Positions 8,611 through 17,770 of a DNA stretch of 64,000 nucleotides are shown here, one piece after another. The notes under the pieces were generated by a model. The model searched no databases, was not told where the DNA came from, and was given only the letters and a program-made list of their open reading frames with translations. This DNA comes from Rugosimonospora africana (GTDB taxonomy: Bacteria > Actinomycetota > Actinomycetes > Mycobacteriales > Micromonosporaceae), in the NCBI RefSeq assembly GCF_016862975.1, contig NZ_BONZ01000086.1, positions 27,805-91,804 of the forward strand, read 5' to 3'. The position numbers and the translations under genes are program-made. How positions within the stretch are numbered: the stretch's first letter is position 1; each line of letters begins with the position of its first letter.

Positions 8611-9456
8611 GTGCTCGATCTGCCAGAGGGGCGGGTGCGCCTGCCGGGCCGCCAACTGCGGGAGCTGCGCCGGTTGGCCGCGCAGGGGCGGCCGCATCCC
8701 GATCGCGCCGTGCGGCACCGTGCGGTGGCGTGGGCTCGCCGCCCCGCGCCGTCGCCCGGTCGGATAGCGGCGACCGTCGTCACCGGCACCCTCGGCGCGG
8801 CCGCTCTCGCCATCGGAGCGATGGGCGGGGCCGGCGTCCTGATCGTCCTGCTCGGCCTGCCGCTGACCCTGATCGCCGCAGCCCTGGCCGCCGGGCCGCC
8901 GCGGGCCGCCCTCATCCACCGGATCAACCTCGCCGCGTTGCTGGACGACCTGGCGGTACCGGCGCGGCCGCTCGAGGTCGTCGGGCCCGTCCGTCGGCGC
9001 CTGCCGCACCAGCTGTCGGTGTCGGGAGTGCTGGTGGCCAACGCGGTGGCCGGTGCGGTCGCCCGCGCCTACTCCGTGACGCTGTTCTGCCTTGTCGTGG
9101 CCGTGCTCGCGGTCGCCGTCGGCCGCATGCGCACGTCGCCGGCGCTGCCGGTACGGCTGGACGAGACCGGACTGCGCCTGTCCGGTGATGGCGTAGGGGT
9201 GCCGTGGACCGGGATCGACGCCGTGGAGCTGGCGTCCAGTGTGGACCCGTTCTTCCTGGGCGTCAGGTGGCGGCTGCCGGTCCAGGCGCCGCCCGGCCGG
9301 ATTCCGGCCGCATCGGGCGGGCGCGCACCGGGTTCGGGGCGCCCGCTCGAACTCTGGCTGGATCCGCGCGACCATCCGCCCGAGGCGATCGTGCTCACCT
9401 CGCGCGCCTACCTGGCGGCCAAGCCGACCGCGGAAGACCCGCCGCCCATAGCTTGA
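8611..9456 (+). CDS. Membrane protein of unknown function
   Basis: Protein of 281 residues read from a GTG. Two hydrophobic hairpins are visible, near residues 50-92 and 130-165. The second half (from about residue 175) is a soluble domain with LDETGLRLSGDGVGVPWTGIDAVEL, which resembles the bacterial PH-like domains found at the membrane in actinobacteria. That comparison is an inference from strand pattern only. It has its own transcription unit, flanked by a hairpin upstream and the convergent surface-protein gene downstream. No catalytic motif is seen. Confidence 0.7.
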   Translation: MLDLPEGRVRLPGRQLRELRRLAAQGRPHPDRAVRHRAVAWARRPAPSPGRIAATVVTGTLGAAALAIGAMGGAGVLIVLLGLPLTLIAAALAAGPPRAALIHRINLAALLDDLAVPARPLEVVGPVRRRLPHQLSVSGVLVANAVAGAVARAYSVTLFCLVVAVLAVAVGRMRTSPALPVRLDETGLRLSGDGVGVPWTGIDAVELASSVDPFFLGVRWRLPVQAPPGRIPAASGGRAPGSGRPLELWLDPRDHPPEAIVLTSRAYLAAKPTAEDPPPIA

Positions 9457-9511
9457 CCGTGCCGCACATTCCCGCGGCGGCGTAGGGCGGCGGGTCGAGG
9501 GTGCTCGCGGG

Positions 9512-10360
9512 TCACCGGAAGCGGGCGCCGAGGACGACACCGACGATGAGGGCGACGACGCCGAAGCCGACCCAGGCGGCGACGACGGCGCCTAACCCGA
9601 TCAGAGGCCGGAGCGCGTTCCCCTCGGCCGCCGGGGTAGCCGGGGCGTCGGTGACGCCGGCGGCGTTGTCGCCGCCGCCGGCGACGGTGGCGCTCGGACT
9701 GCCGGTGGGCGCGGCACTCGGGCCGGTGGAAGCGGCATGCGAGCCGGTGGGCGTGGCGTGCGGGCCGGCGGTCGTGGCATGCGGTCTGGTGGGCGTGGTG
9801 TGCGGGCTGGTGGGCGTGGTGTGCTTGGGCGGGGCCGGGTTCGAGATGCGGATCTCGCCGTGCGCCGCCGGGGTCCCGCCCTCACAGTGCTGTTCGAACG
9901 TGGCGTCGAAGGTCTGCACATAGCCGTTGGGACCGAAGACGGCCTTGATGACGGTGAAGGAACCGGTCAGTTCGTTGCATCCCCGTCCGTCGCCGCTCAG
10001 GTCCAGGCCCGGGCCGGTGCCGTTGAACGGGTACCGGTGCGCGCTTGCGTAGGTGCCCGGGGCGAGGACCTTCGTGCCCGGTGCGTCCACGTCGAGCGTC
10101 CACGTGTCGCCGTTGTACGCGTTGATCGAGACGCTGACCGCGCTGCCGCTCGAGCTGGAGACGCTCAGCCCGTCGCCGTTGCCGGTGGAGTACGAGTACG
10201 ACTTGCCCTGGCTGATGTAGTCGCCGGAGTCCCCGCTGAAGCTCAGGGATCCGGTGGTGACTGCCTGCGCATGGGCCGTGCCGGACAGGAGCAGCCCACC
10301 GGCGGCTGCCGCGAGCGACAGGGCAACGGTCAGGACGCGCCGCCGCCATAGCATCTTCAT
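9512..10360 (-). CDS. Secreted Thr/Pro-rich surface protein with C-terminal membrane anchor
   Basis: Protein of 282 residues. The ATG at 10360 follows GGGAGGGAAGAGC and starts a clear signal peptide ending near TAHAQA (about residue 32). Residues 35-170 are a beta-rich domain with two cysteines (GRGCNELTG and EQHCEGG) that may pair outside the cell. Residues 175-235 are a degenerate repeat of Pro-Thr-x-Pro-His-Ala-Thr type, like a wall-spanning stalk. The last 35 residues hold one membrane segment and a short basic tail. No LPXTG sorting motif is present, so anchoring is by the membrane. A role in surface display or adhesion is a guess. The gene is divergent from lemA across a 254-base gap. 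Confidence 0.75.
   Translation of the reverse strand: MKMLWRRRVLTVALSLAAAAGGLLLSGTAHAQAVTTGSLSFSGDSGDYISQGKSYSYSTGNGDGLSVSSSSGSAVSVSINAYNGDTWTLDVDAPGTKVLAPGTYASAHRYPFNGTGPGLDLSGDGRGCNELTGSFTVIKAVFGPNGYVQTFDATFEQHCEGGTPAAHGEIRISNPAPPKHTTPTSPHTTPTRPHATTAGPHATPTGSHAASTGPSAAPTGSPSATVAGGGDNAAGVTDAPATPAAEGNALRPLIGLGAVVAAWVGFGVVALIVGVVLGARFR
9720..9842. repeat. Degenerate tandem repeats coding the Thr/Pro stalk
   Basis: On the plus strand the units gtgggcgtggtgtgcgggct and variants (ggcatgcgagccggtgggcg) recur with a period of about 21-24 bases. They encode the repeated Pro-Thr-x-Pro-His stalk of the surface protein. Such arrays often vary in length between strains. Confidence 0.7.
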
Positions 10361-10614
10361 GCTCTTCCCTCCCACGTCGATGAGCGTGTCTCGTCGCCGT
10401 GTGCGTGGCGTCGGCCAGGAACCCGGCCTCGACCAGCAGGTCATACTGGCATGCGAGGGCTGTCCGGCTCACCGCGGGGATGGTTGCGGCGCAGCGGAGT
10501 CGGACATGTGCGAATCTGCCGGACCCTGGTAGACAACCCGGTCTGGAGCGGACTCCCGGTCAACTCCTCACGGCGGCGAGTGGCAGGATGCTACGCCGGA
10601 GGTCTGTGGCGTTC

Positions 10615-11205
10615 ATGAATGTATCCGGCAACGTTGTCGTGGCTGTCGCGGGCGGCCTGGTGTGCCTGGTCGCCGTCGTGGCGATCGGGTGGGGCGTGCT
10701 GTCGTACAACAGGCTGGTGCGCCGGCGCAATCAGGTGTCCGCGGCCTGGGCGCAGATCGACGTGCAACTCCGGCGGCGGTACGACCTGATACCGAATCTG
10801 GTCGAGACGGTGAAGGGGTACGCCGCCCACGAGCGGGGCACCCTGGACGCCGTGGCGTGGGCACGCGACGGGGCGATCGCCGCCACCGCCGCCGAACCGG
10901 CGGCCCGTGCCCACGCCGAGAACGCGCTGAGCCAGGCCGTGGGCCGGCTGTTCGCACTCGCCGAGGCATACCCGGCGTTGAGGGCCAGCGCGAACTTCCT
11001 CGGACTGCAGGGCGAGCTGAGCGGTACCGAGGACAAAATCGCGTATGCCCGGCAGTTCTACAACAGCGCGGTGCAGACGTACAACACGTCGATCCAGTCG
11101 ATCCCCACCAACCTCATCGCTCGCATCGGCGGCTTCCGCGGCCGGGATCTGTTCCAGGCCGCGGGCGAGGAGCGCGGCCCGGTTCTGGTGCGGTTCCAGG
11201 GATGA
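10615..11205 (+). CDS. lemA: LemA family protein
   Basis: LemA-family protein of about 196 residues with one N-terminal membrane segment (residues 8-27) and a long helical body facing the cytosol. The diagnostic stretch RNQVSAAWAQIDVQLRRRYD followed by LIPNLVETVKGYA is intact, and the end reads YNTSIQSIPTNLIA. Function in bacteria is not settled; the family is often paired with DUF2207-type or peptidase membrane proteins. Start choice is open: GGAGG at 10598-10602 lies 12 bases before ATG 10615 and 3 bases before GTG 10606, while ATG 10588 has little support. The stop overlaps the next start by four bases (ATGA), so the two are one operon. Confidence 0.9.
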   Translation: MNVSGNVVVAVAGGLVCLVAVVAIGWGVLSYNRLVRRRNQVSAAWAQIDVQLRRRYDLIPNLVETVKGYAAHERGTLDAVAWARDGAIAATAAEPAARAHAENALSQAVGRLFALAEAYPALRASANFLGLQGELSGTEDKIAYARQFYNSAVQTYNTSIQSIPTNLIARIGGFRGRDLFQAAGEERGPVLVRFQG

Positions 11206-13043
11206 CCACGAGTCAGTTGGCCGCGACCGGCCTCGCGGTCGCATCGGTCGGCGTGTGGGTGGCGGCGTACCTGGTGGCCCTGCTCGTCACCCGGCCGGCC
11301 CGCCCCGAGCCGGCACCGCCGACGCAGGACCTCGGCCCCGAGCCGCCGGCCGTGGCCAGCCTGCTCGCCGGCGGCTGGGTGGTGACCGAGGACGCGGGCG
11401 AGGCGACGCTGATCGACCTGGCCGCGCGGCGCTACCTCGAGTTCCGCCAGCCGGGCAACGACCCGGTACAGACCACGGTGCACGTGCGCGATCCGCGACC
11501 CGCCGGGCTCAACCGGTACGAGCGGATGATTTTCGATCGGGTGTGTTCGCTGGCGGTCAACGGCGTCGTGCCGCTGACCGCCCTGACGTTTCGGGACCCC
11601 GCTCAGGCCACCCGGTTCGGCAGGCGGGTACACGCGGCCGTGGTCGCGGACTGCCGCGCGCGGGGGTTGTCCCGGCGCCGGTTCGGGCCGACCGAGTTGA
11701 CCGTCCTCAACGTGCTCGCGGTCGTGTGCGGGTTCGGCGTCGCGGTAGCGGTACTGCTGCTGACCGACCACGCGAAGGGCGGCCCCTCCCTCAAGGCCGC
11801 GTTCGCGGCGTGGTTGTTCGGCGCGGTGTTGCTCGCCGGCTTCGGCAACCGGTCGATCGGCGAGCGGGACACCCCGGCCGGACGGGCGGCCTGCGCACGC
11901 TGGCTGGGCGTGAAGACCTGGCTGCGCAACACGGAGGAGTTGGCGAGCCTTCCACCGGCCGCGGTCGCGGTCTGGGACCGGTACCTGGCCTACGGCGCGG
12001 CGCTGGGCGCGGCTCGAACCACCAGCGTGGTGATCGACCTCGGCATGGGCAACCGGCGACGGGTCTGGTCCTCCTACGGCGGCAGGTGGCAGCGGGTACG
12101 GGTGCGGTACCCGCGCTTCTGGCCCCGGTACGGCAGGCAGACCCGGTATTTCGCTATCGAGAGCGTCCTGCTCATCGTCGGCGGTGGGCTGCTGATCGGC
12201 CTCGGTACCGGAAGCGTCACCACCGTCCTCGGCGTGCTCGCGCTCTGCGGCGGCCTGTACGTGCTGGCACGGGCGGTCGTCGACGCGACCAACCCTGTCA
12301 CGGTCACCGGACAGGTGCTCTGGTGCCAGAAATGGCGCACCAAACAGGAATCCAGGGACACCCGCGTCCCGTGGCTGCACTACCTGGCTGTCCACGACGG
12401 TACCGGGGACACGACCACCGCGTGGGGTCTGCCCAGCGAGTGGACCGGGCGGTGCGGTGCGGGAGACGCGGTACGGATGTCGGTCCGCCGCTGGAGCCGG
12501 CGGGTCGTCGCCCTCGACCTGGTGGCGCACGGCCCGGTACCGCATCAGAAGGAGGCGGGCCCGGTCTCGGTGGACACCGAGTCCCTGATCGCCGCGGAGT
12601 TGGGCGTGTCCACCCTGCGGGGTGCCGGCGGGACGCCACTGCCCTCGGCCGGGCTGCTGCTGACCGCCGACGAGGTGAGCCGGGCGGTGGGGGTACCGGT
12701 GACCATGCGGGGAGTCGGCGATCCGGGCTCGCGGCGGGTGGCCGCGAACATGGTCCGGTTCGAGGCTCCGGACGGCCGGACGCTGGTGACCCTGGAGATG
12801 GGCGACGGTACCGGCGGAAAGCTGTCCATGATGTTCCACCGGCGCAATCCGCCGCTGCCGGGAATCGGTGACGAGGCGTACGGCGGGGACCGGTGGGCGG
12901 TGGGCCGCAAGGGCGCCGTCGTGGTCAGCGTGTCGGCGCGGACCAACCCGTTCCCGGTCGACCCGCGCAACCTGTACTGGCTGCTCTCCATCGCGGTGTC
13001 CCGGCTGTCGCTGCCCACCGCCCCGGCTCCCTGGGCGGGGTGA
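11202..13043 (+). CDS. Large DUF2207-like membrane protein paired with LemA
   Basis: Protein of 613 residues, translationally coupled to lemA. There is an N-terminal membrane segment (about 5-28), two more pairs near residues 165-215 and 315-365, and soluble regions between. GWVVTEDAGEATLIDLAARRYLEF near residue 65 resembles the winged-helix-like piece of DUF2207 proteins that precedes RYER/YERMIFD-like text. The last 180 residues (from about LLLTADEVSRAVGVPVTMRG) look like a separate soluble domain similar to those that sense or bind small ligands in actinobacterial lipoproteins. The LemA/DUF2207 pairing is widespread, but the biochemical role is unknown. I would keep this as a hypothetical membrane protein. 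Confidence 0.75.
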   Translation: MTTSQLAATGLAVASVGVWVAAYLVALLVTRPARPEPAPPTQDLGPEPPAVASLLAGGWVVTEDAGEATLIDLAARRYLEFRQPGNDPVQTTVHVRDPRPAGLNRYERMIFDRVCSLAVNGVVPLTALTFRDPAQATRFGRRVHAAVVADCRARGLSRRRFGPTELTVLNVLAVVCGFGVAVAVLLLTDHAKGGPSLKAAFAAWLFGAVLLAGFGNRSIGERDTPAGRAACARWLGVKTWLRNTEELASLPPAAVAVWDRYLAYGAALGAARTTSVVIDLGMGNRRRVWSSYGGRWQRVRVRYPRFWPRYGRQTRYFAIESVLLIVGGGLLIGLGTGSVTTVLGVLALCGGLYVLARAVVDATNPVTVTGQVLWCQKWRTKQESRDTRVPWLHYLAVHDGTGDTTTAWGLPSEWTGRCGAGDAVRMSVRRWSRRVVALDLVAHGPVPHQKEAGPVSVDTESLIAAELGVSTLRGAGGTPLPSAGLLLTADEVSRAVGVPVTMRGVGDPGSRRVAANMVRFEAPDGRTLVTLEMGDGTGGKLSMMFHRRNPPLPGIGDEAYGGDRWAVGRKGAVVVSVSARTNPFPVDPRNLYWLLSIAVSRLSLPTAPAPWAG

Positions 13044-13262
13044 CCGCTCACACCGAGCCGGAATCAACATCAACCGACAAGACATTGACGGATTGCGTTG
13101 GATTACCGTCGCGCGGTACCTTGTTCGCACCGCAACAGGTCTCTAGCCGGGCCTCGGGCAGTTCATGGCAACGTCCCTATCGCGTCGCGCCCCTCGCGCC
13201 GCCGCCGGGACGTGGATCCGGGCGCACACATCGTTGTGAGCCGCCATTTCCCGAGGTAGGTC

Positions 13263-14633
13263 ATGAAGAAGAAACTCACCATTGCCGGCGCCGCCGTCCT
13301 CACGCTCGCCGCGTCCGTGTTCATGTTCGTCCGGCCGGCCTCCGCGGCGGTCGGGCTGCATGTCAGCGGACGCAACATCGTCGAGGCCAACGGGCAGACG
13401 TTCGTCATGCGCGGGATCAGCCATGAGCACACCTGGTTCGCCAACCAGACCAGCTCGTTCGCGAACATCAAGTCGCTGGGCGCCAACACCGTGCGGGTGG
13501 TGCTCAGCGGCGGCCGGTGGACGGCCAACACCGCCAGCGACGTGGCCAACGTGGTGTCGCTGTGCAAGCAGAACCGGCTGATCTGCGTGCTGGAAGACCA
13601 CGACACCACCGGGTACGGCGAGGACGGCGCGGCCTACACGCTGGATCAGGCGGTCAACTACTGGATCAGCCTGAAGAGCGTGCTGACCGGCCAGGAGAAC
13701 TACATCGTCATCAACATCGGCAACGAGCCGATCGGCAACAACAACCCCGGCCAGTGGACGAGCGCCACCACCGCCGCGATCCAGAAGATGCGCGCCAACG
13801 GCTTCGAGCACCTGCTCATGGTCGACGCGCCGAACTGGGGCCAGGACTGGCAGTTCACGATGCGGGACAACGCGCAGACCGTGCTCGACGCCGACACCCA
13901 GCACAACACGGTGCTGTCCATCCACATGTACGACGTGTTCAACACCGCGTCGTCCATCACCTCATACCTGGACGCCTTCCAGAGCAAGGGATGGCCGCTG
14001 GTCATCGGCGAGTTCGGGTGGCAGGCGACCTCCAGCAACGTGGACGACCAGACCGTGATGGCACAGGCGGTCTCCCGGGGCATCGGCTACCTCGGCTGGT
14101 CCTGGGAGGGCAACAACGACCCGATCCTGGACATGGTGACGAACTGGGACCCCCAGCAGCTCACCACCTGGGGTCAGCGAATCTTCAACGGTACCAACGG
14201 AATCAAGGCTACCGCCAAGGAAGCCAGCATCTACCGCGGTGGCACCCCGCCGCCGAACAGCCCGTCGCCGACCCCGTCGCGTACCACGGCCAGCCCGTCG
14301 CCCACTCCGTCACGGACCACCGCTCCTCCGACGGGTGGGTGCACGGCGACGTACTCGCTCACCGGGCAGTGGCCGGGCGGCTTCCAGGCCGAGGTGAAGG
14401 TGACCGCGGGATCCGCCGCCATCAAGGGTTGGACGGCGACCTGGACGTTCGCCAACGGCCAGGCGGTGACCCAGGCGTGGAACGCCACGGTGACCTCCAG
14501 CGGATCCAGTGTGACCGCACGCAACGTCAGCTACAACGGCAGCCTCGGCGCGGGGGCCAGCACCACCTTCGGCTTCCTCGGATCGTCGAACGGCACGAAC
14601 AGCGTGCCGGCCGTCTCCTGCGCCGCGAGCTAG
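13263..14633 (+). CDS. Secreted GH5 endo-beta-1,4-mannanase with CBM2
   Basis: Secreted glycoside hydrolase of 456 residues that should cut the backbone of mannan and glucomannan. Residues 1-28 are a signal peptide (KKKLTIAGA to PASAA). Residues 30-325 are a GH5 catalytic domain very like the actinobacterial GH5_8 mannanases: GANTVRVVLSGG, SLCKQNRLICVLEDHDTTGY, NIGNEPIGN with acid/base Glu155 and VIGEFGWQ with nucleophile Glu250. A Pro/Ser/Thr linker (about 327-348) joins a family 2 carbohydrate-binding module (349-456) with its disulfide cysteines and surface tryptophans in TGQW, GWTATW and QAWNATV. The next gene carries a near-identical module layout, so the pair probably acts together on plant cell wall. 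Confidence 0.93.
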   Translation: MKKKLTIAGAAVLTLAASVFMFVRPASAAVGLHVSGRNIVEANGQTFVMRGISHEHTWFANQTSSFANIKSLGANTVRVVLSGGRWTANTASDVANVVSLCKQNRLICVLEDHDTTGYGEDGAAYTLDQAVNYWISLKSVLTGQENYIVINIGNEPIGNNNPGQWTSATTAAIQKMRANGFEHLLMVDAPNWGQDWQFTMRDNAQTVLDADTQHNTVLSIHMYDVFNTASSITSYLDAFQSKGWPLVIGEFGWQATSSNVDDQTVMAQAVSRGIGYLGWSWEGNNDPILDMVTNWDPQQLTTWGQRIFNGTNGIKATAKEASIYRGGTPPPNSPSPTPSRTTASPSPTPSRTTAPPTGGCTATYSLTGQWPGGFQAEVKVTAGSAAIKGWTATWTFANGQAVTQAWNATVTSSGSSVTARNVSYNGSLGAGASTTFGFLGSSNGTNSVPAVSCAAS

Positions 14634-14647
14634 TTCGCGGCACCGGT

Positions 14648-14683
14648 ACCGGGGTCGGGCGTCCCCCTGCGCCCGACCCCGGT
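14648..14683 (+). terminator. Terminator hairpin after the mannanase
   Basis: Perfect 14-base-pair stem (14648-14661 with 14670-14683) around an 8-base loop, 15 bases after the mannanase stop. It suggests that the mannanase and the esterase 34 bases further on are made from separate or attenuated messages. Confidence 0.7.
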
Positions 14684-14717
14684 CGAGCCCGTCACACCAC
14701 TCCTCCCGGGAGCCACC

Positions 14718-15890
14718 ATGCCTCGCAGATCGTTTCCCTACCTCGTCGGCGCACTGTTGCTGACCGCCGCCGTCGCCGCTGTCGCGGCCGCCCGGCCGGC
14801 CGGACCGGCCAACGCCCGGCCGGCCGTCGCCGCGGCCTCGCCGGTGCGCATCATGCCGCTCGGCGACTCCATCACCGCCGGTCCCGGCTGCTGGCGTGCA
14901 ATGCTGTGGCACGAGTTGCAGACGGCCGGATACTCGAACATCGACTTCGTGGGCAGCCAGTCCGACGGCGGCGGTTGCAACCCCGGGTACACCTACGACT
15001 GGGATCACGAGGGCCATGGCGGCTACTCGGCCACCGGCATCGCCGACAACAACCAACTCCCGCCGTGGCTGGACGCGGCCAAGCCGGACATCGTCCTGGT
15101 GCACCTGGGCACCAACGACATGTGGGGCCACTACATCACGACGGCCACCAAGCTGGCCGCGTTCACCAAGCTGGTCGGCCAGATGCGGGCCAGCAACCCG
15201 AACATGAAGATCATCGTCGCGCAGATCATCCCGATGAGCGAGGCCGCCTGCGCCACCTGCCCGGCGGACGTCGTCGAGTTCAACAACGCACTGCCGGCCT
15301 GGGCCGCGACCCTCACGACCGCGCAGTCGCCCATCAGGTTGGTGGACCAGTGGACCGGCTTCGACGCGGTCGCGGACACGGTGGACGGGGTGCACCCCAA
15401 CAACACCGGATTCCAGAAGATGGCCGACCGCTGGTACCCGACGCTCGCGCAGGTGCTGAACGGGGCCACCCCACCGCCACCGTCGTCCTCGCCGAGCACC
15501 CGGCCGACCGGCTCGCCGACAGTCCGCCCGTCCAGCTCGCCCAGCACCCGGCCGACCGGCTCGCCCAGCAGTCCGCCGAGCACAGGTACGTGTGTGGCGG
15601 CGTACCAGGTGACGTCCCAGTGGGGCGGCGGGTTCCAGGCCGACGTGACGGTCACGAACCGGTCGTCGACGGCCTCCTCGGCGTGGGCCGCCAGCCTCAC
15701 GTTCGCGAACGGGCAGCAGGTCACCCAGGCGTGGAACGCCACCGTGACACAGAATGGGGCCACGGTGACGGCGCGCAACCTGAGCTACAACGGCACGTTG
15801 GCGGCCGGTGCCTCCACCTCGTTCGGGTTTCTCGCCTCGTGGAACAACGGCACCAACGCCGTACCCGCCGTCAGCTGCGCGTCGAGTTGA
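14718..15890 (+). CDS. Secreted SGNH (CE3-like) esterase with CBM2
   Basis: Secreted esterase of 390 residues. A signal peptide (about 1-40) is followed by an SGNH/GDSL hydrolase domain with block I GDSITAG (Ser51), block III GTNDMW and block V DGVHPN (Asp223, His226). This layout is typical of carbohydrate esterase family 3, which removes acetyl groups from hemicellulose. A Ser/Pro/Thr linker (about 235-282) leads to a C-terminal CBM2 (283-390) with QVTSQWGGGFQADVTV and QAWNATVTQNG. Given the mannanase next door, acetylated mannan or xylan is the likely substrate, but that is inference. The gene ends 15 bases from the convergent response regulator. Confidence 0.9.
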   Translation: MPRRSFPYLVGALLLTAAVAAVAAARPAGPANARPAVAAASPVRIMPLGDSITAGPGCWRAMLWHELQTAGYSNIDFVGSQSDGGGCNPGYTYDWDHEGHGGYSATGIADNNQLPPWLDAAKPDIVLVHLGTNDMWGHYITTATKLAAFTKLVGQMRASNPNMKIIVAQIIPMSEAACATCPADVVEFNNALPAWAATLTTAQSPIRLVDQWTGFDAVADTVDGVHPNNTGFQKMADRWYPTLAQVLNGATPPPPSSSPSTRPTGSPTVRPSSSPSTRPTGSPSSPPSTGTCVAAYQVTSQWGGGFQADVTVTNRSSTASSAWAASLTFANGQQVTQAWNATVTQNGATVTARNLSYNGTLAAGASTSFGFLASWNNGTNAVPAVSCASS

Positions 15891-15905
15891 GCGGACAGAG
15901 GTTTC

Positions 15906-16544
15906 CTAGCGGTGGTCGAGATAGGTCAGCACGGCGAGTACCCGGCGGTGGTGGTCGCCCGACGGGGCCAACCCGAGCTTGGCGAACAGCGCGTTGATGA
16001 GGTTGCTGACCGACTTCTCGGTGATGACCAGGCGGGCGGCGATCGCGGCGTTGGAGTGGCCGCCCGCCATGAGGTGCAGCACCTCCCGCTCCCGTGGCGT
16101 CAGCACGGCCAGCGCGTCGTGGCGGTGGAGCAACTGCGCCACGACGTCCGGGTCCATCACGGTGGCGCCGGCGGCGACCTGACGCAGTGCGCCGATGAAC
16201 TGGCGGACGTCGCCGACCCGGTCCTTGAGCAGGTAGCCCACCGCACCGGCCCGGTCGGCGATCAGTTCCCGGGCGTAGAGCCGCTCCACGTACTGGGACA
16301 GGACCAACACCGGCAGGCCGGGCACACTCTGCCGGGCCGCGACGGCGGCGCGCAGTCCTTCGTCGGTGAACGTGGGAGGCAGCCGGACGTCGACCACCGC
16401 GACGTCCGGCCGTACCGCGACCAACTCCTCGGCGAGCCCGTCGCCGTCGGGCACCGTGGCCACCACCTCGAAACCGTACGCGGCGAGCATCCGGGTCAGC
16501 CCGTCGCGCAGCAGCACCTGATCCTCGGCGATCAGAACGCGCAC
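15906..16544 (-). CDS. NarL/FixJ-family response regulator
   Basis: Response regulator of 212 residues starting with GTG at 16544, inside the last codons of its kinase (13-base overlap). The receiver has Glu7-Asp8, phospho-acceptor Asp52 in VVDVRLPP and the lysine in YLLKDRVG. The DNA-binding end has LTPREREVLHLMAGG followed by a LuxR recognition helix around VITEKSVSNLINALF. The frame is open far upstream through the kinase, but only the GTG gives a normal receiver. It forms a pair with the kinase just upstream on the minus strand. Confidence 0.9.
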   Translation of the reverse strand: MRVLIAEDQVLLRDGLTRMLAAYGFEVVATVPDGDGLAEELVAVRPDVAVVDVRLPPTFTDEGLRAAVAARQSVPGLPVLVLSQYVERLYARELIADRAGAVGYLLKDRVGDVRQFIGALRQVAAGATVMDPDVVAQLLHRHDALAVLTPREREVLHLMAGGHSNAAIAARLVITEKSVSNLINALFAKLGLAPSGDHHRRVLAVLTYLDHR

Positions 16545-17770
16545 GGCAGCTCCATGTCCAGCACTGTGGGGCCACCGGGCGGGCTGGAGATCCGCAGCCG
16601 CCCATCGAACGCGGACAGGCGGCGCCGGATGCCGAGCAGGCCGGTGCCCAGGGACGGGTCGGCGCCGCCCCGGCCGTCGTCGCGGACCACGACGCGCAGG
16701 ACCGTGGCCGCGTCCACAAGACAGACCCGTACCCGCCCGCCGCCGCCGTGCCGGATCGCGTTGGTCAGCGCCTCGGCGGTCGCGAAGTAGGCGGCGGACT
16801 CGACGGGGGCGGCCAGCCGCCGATCCAGCCGCAGGTCGAGCTCGACCGGAACCGGGCTGCTCAGCGCCAGCGCCTCCACAGCGGCGGCCAGGCCCCGGTC
16901 GGCCAGCACCGGTGGATGGATGCCGCGTACCAGGTCCCGCAGTTCGGTCAGGGCGGCACCCGCACCGGCCCGGGCCTCGGCCAGCAATGCCTTGGCACCG
17001 GTCGGATCGGCGTCGATGACGTCCTCGGCCACGCCCAGGTGCATGGCCAGTGCGACGAGTCGCGCCTGAGCGCCGTCGTGCAGGTCGCGTTCGATGCGGC
17101 GCAGCTCGGTGGCGGACGCGTCCACGGTGGCCGCGCGGGTGGCGGTCAACCGGTCGACCCGGGCGGCCAGGCCGGCCGCGGACGTGGGCCCCAGCAACGC
17201 CGCCGCGAGCCACGCCTGGGCGCGGATGAGGTACCGCGGCAGCCGGTACGCGATCGCCGCCAGCCCGACACCCGCCGGTACCAGCGCCCAGGTCCACGGA
17301 CCCGACCGGCCGGTCAGTTCAAGCACGGCCGGGTCGAACCCGGTCGGCTCGGGCAACAGGACGCGCAGTCCGGGGGCGATCAGGCACTCGATCCCGCCCA
17401 GCCACAGCGCGACCGGGAGCACGAGGCCGGCCAGCCCGACGAAGAACTGGCACGGCAGCCAGGCGAGGTCGCGCCAGGTCCCGGGGTCGCGCAACGCGAC
17501 CCGGAACCGGGCCGGCAGGTCGGCGGGCAGCGCGGCATACGGGTCCGGGATCTGCCGGTCCAGTACGGCTGCGGCGCGGCGGCGCTGCACCGTCGCGAGC
17601 TGGCGGGCCGACCACATCACCGCGCCGAACATCACCAGGCCCAGCCCGGCGGCCACGGTCGCCGGCACCGACACCACGGCCACGACCACCAGCGCGAGCG
17701 CCGGTACCCCGATGGCCGCGCCGGCAGCGAGCCACCGCAGTTCCCGCATCCGGTCCCGTCCTCGATTCAT
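16532..17770 (-). CDS. NarL-type sensor histidine kinase
   Basis: Sensor kinase of 412 residues. Two membrane segments near residues 15-55, two more near 108-135 and 158-180 form the sensor module. The HisKA_3 helix ELRRIERDLHDGAQARL holds His231, and the HATPase end has ALTNAIRHGGG, VVRDDGRGGADP and GTGLLGIRRRL. The DxHDGAQ variant is typical of DesK/LiaS-like actinobacterial kinases. A second methionine at 17749 is another possible start. It is divergent from an exported hydrolase gene across 138 bases, so that gene is a candidate target of the pair. Confidence 0.9.
   Translation of the reverse strand: MNRGRDRMRELRWLAAGAAIGVPALALVVVAVVSVPATVAAGLGLVMFGAVMWSARQLATVQRRRAAAVLDRQIPDPYAALPADLPARFRVALRDPGTWRDLAWLPCQFFVGLAGLVLPVALWLGGIECLIAPGLRVLLPEPTGFDPAVLELTGRSGPWTWALVPAGVGLAAIAYRLPRYLIRAQAWLAAALLGPTSAAGLAARVDRLTATRAATVDASATELRRIERDLHDGAQARLVALAMHLGVAEDVIDADPTGAKALLAEARAGAGAALTELRDLVRGIHPPVLADRGLAAAVEALALSSPVPVELDLRLDRRLAAPVESAAYFATAEALTNAIRHGGGGRVRVCLVDAATVLRVVVRDDGRGGADPSLGTGLLGIRRRLSAFDGRLRISSPPGGPTVLDMELPCAF

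Noticed and set aside
13517..15997. An 826-codon plus-strand frame over the mannanase and esterase
   Set aside because: Shifted frame of two real genes; the sequence has no domain and crosses a terminator.
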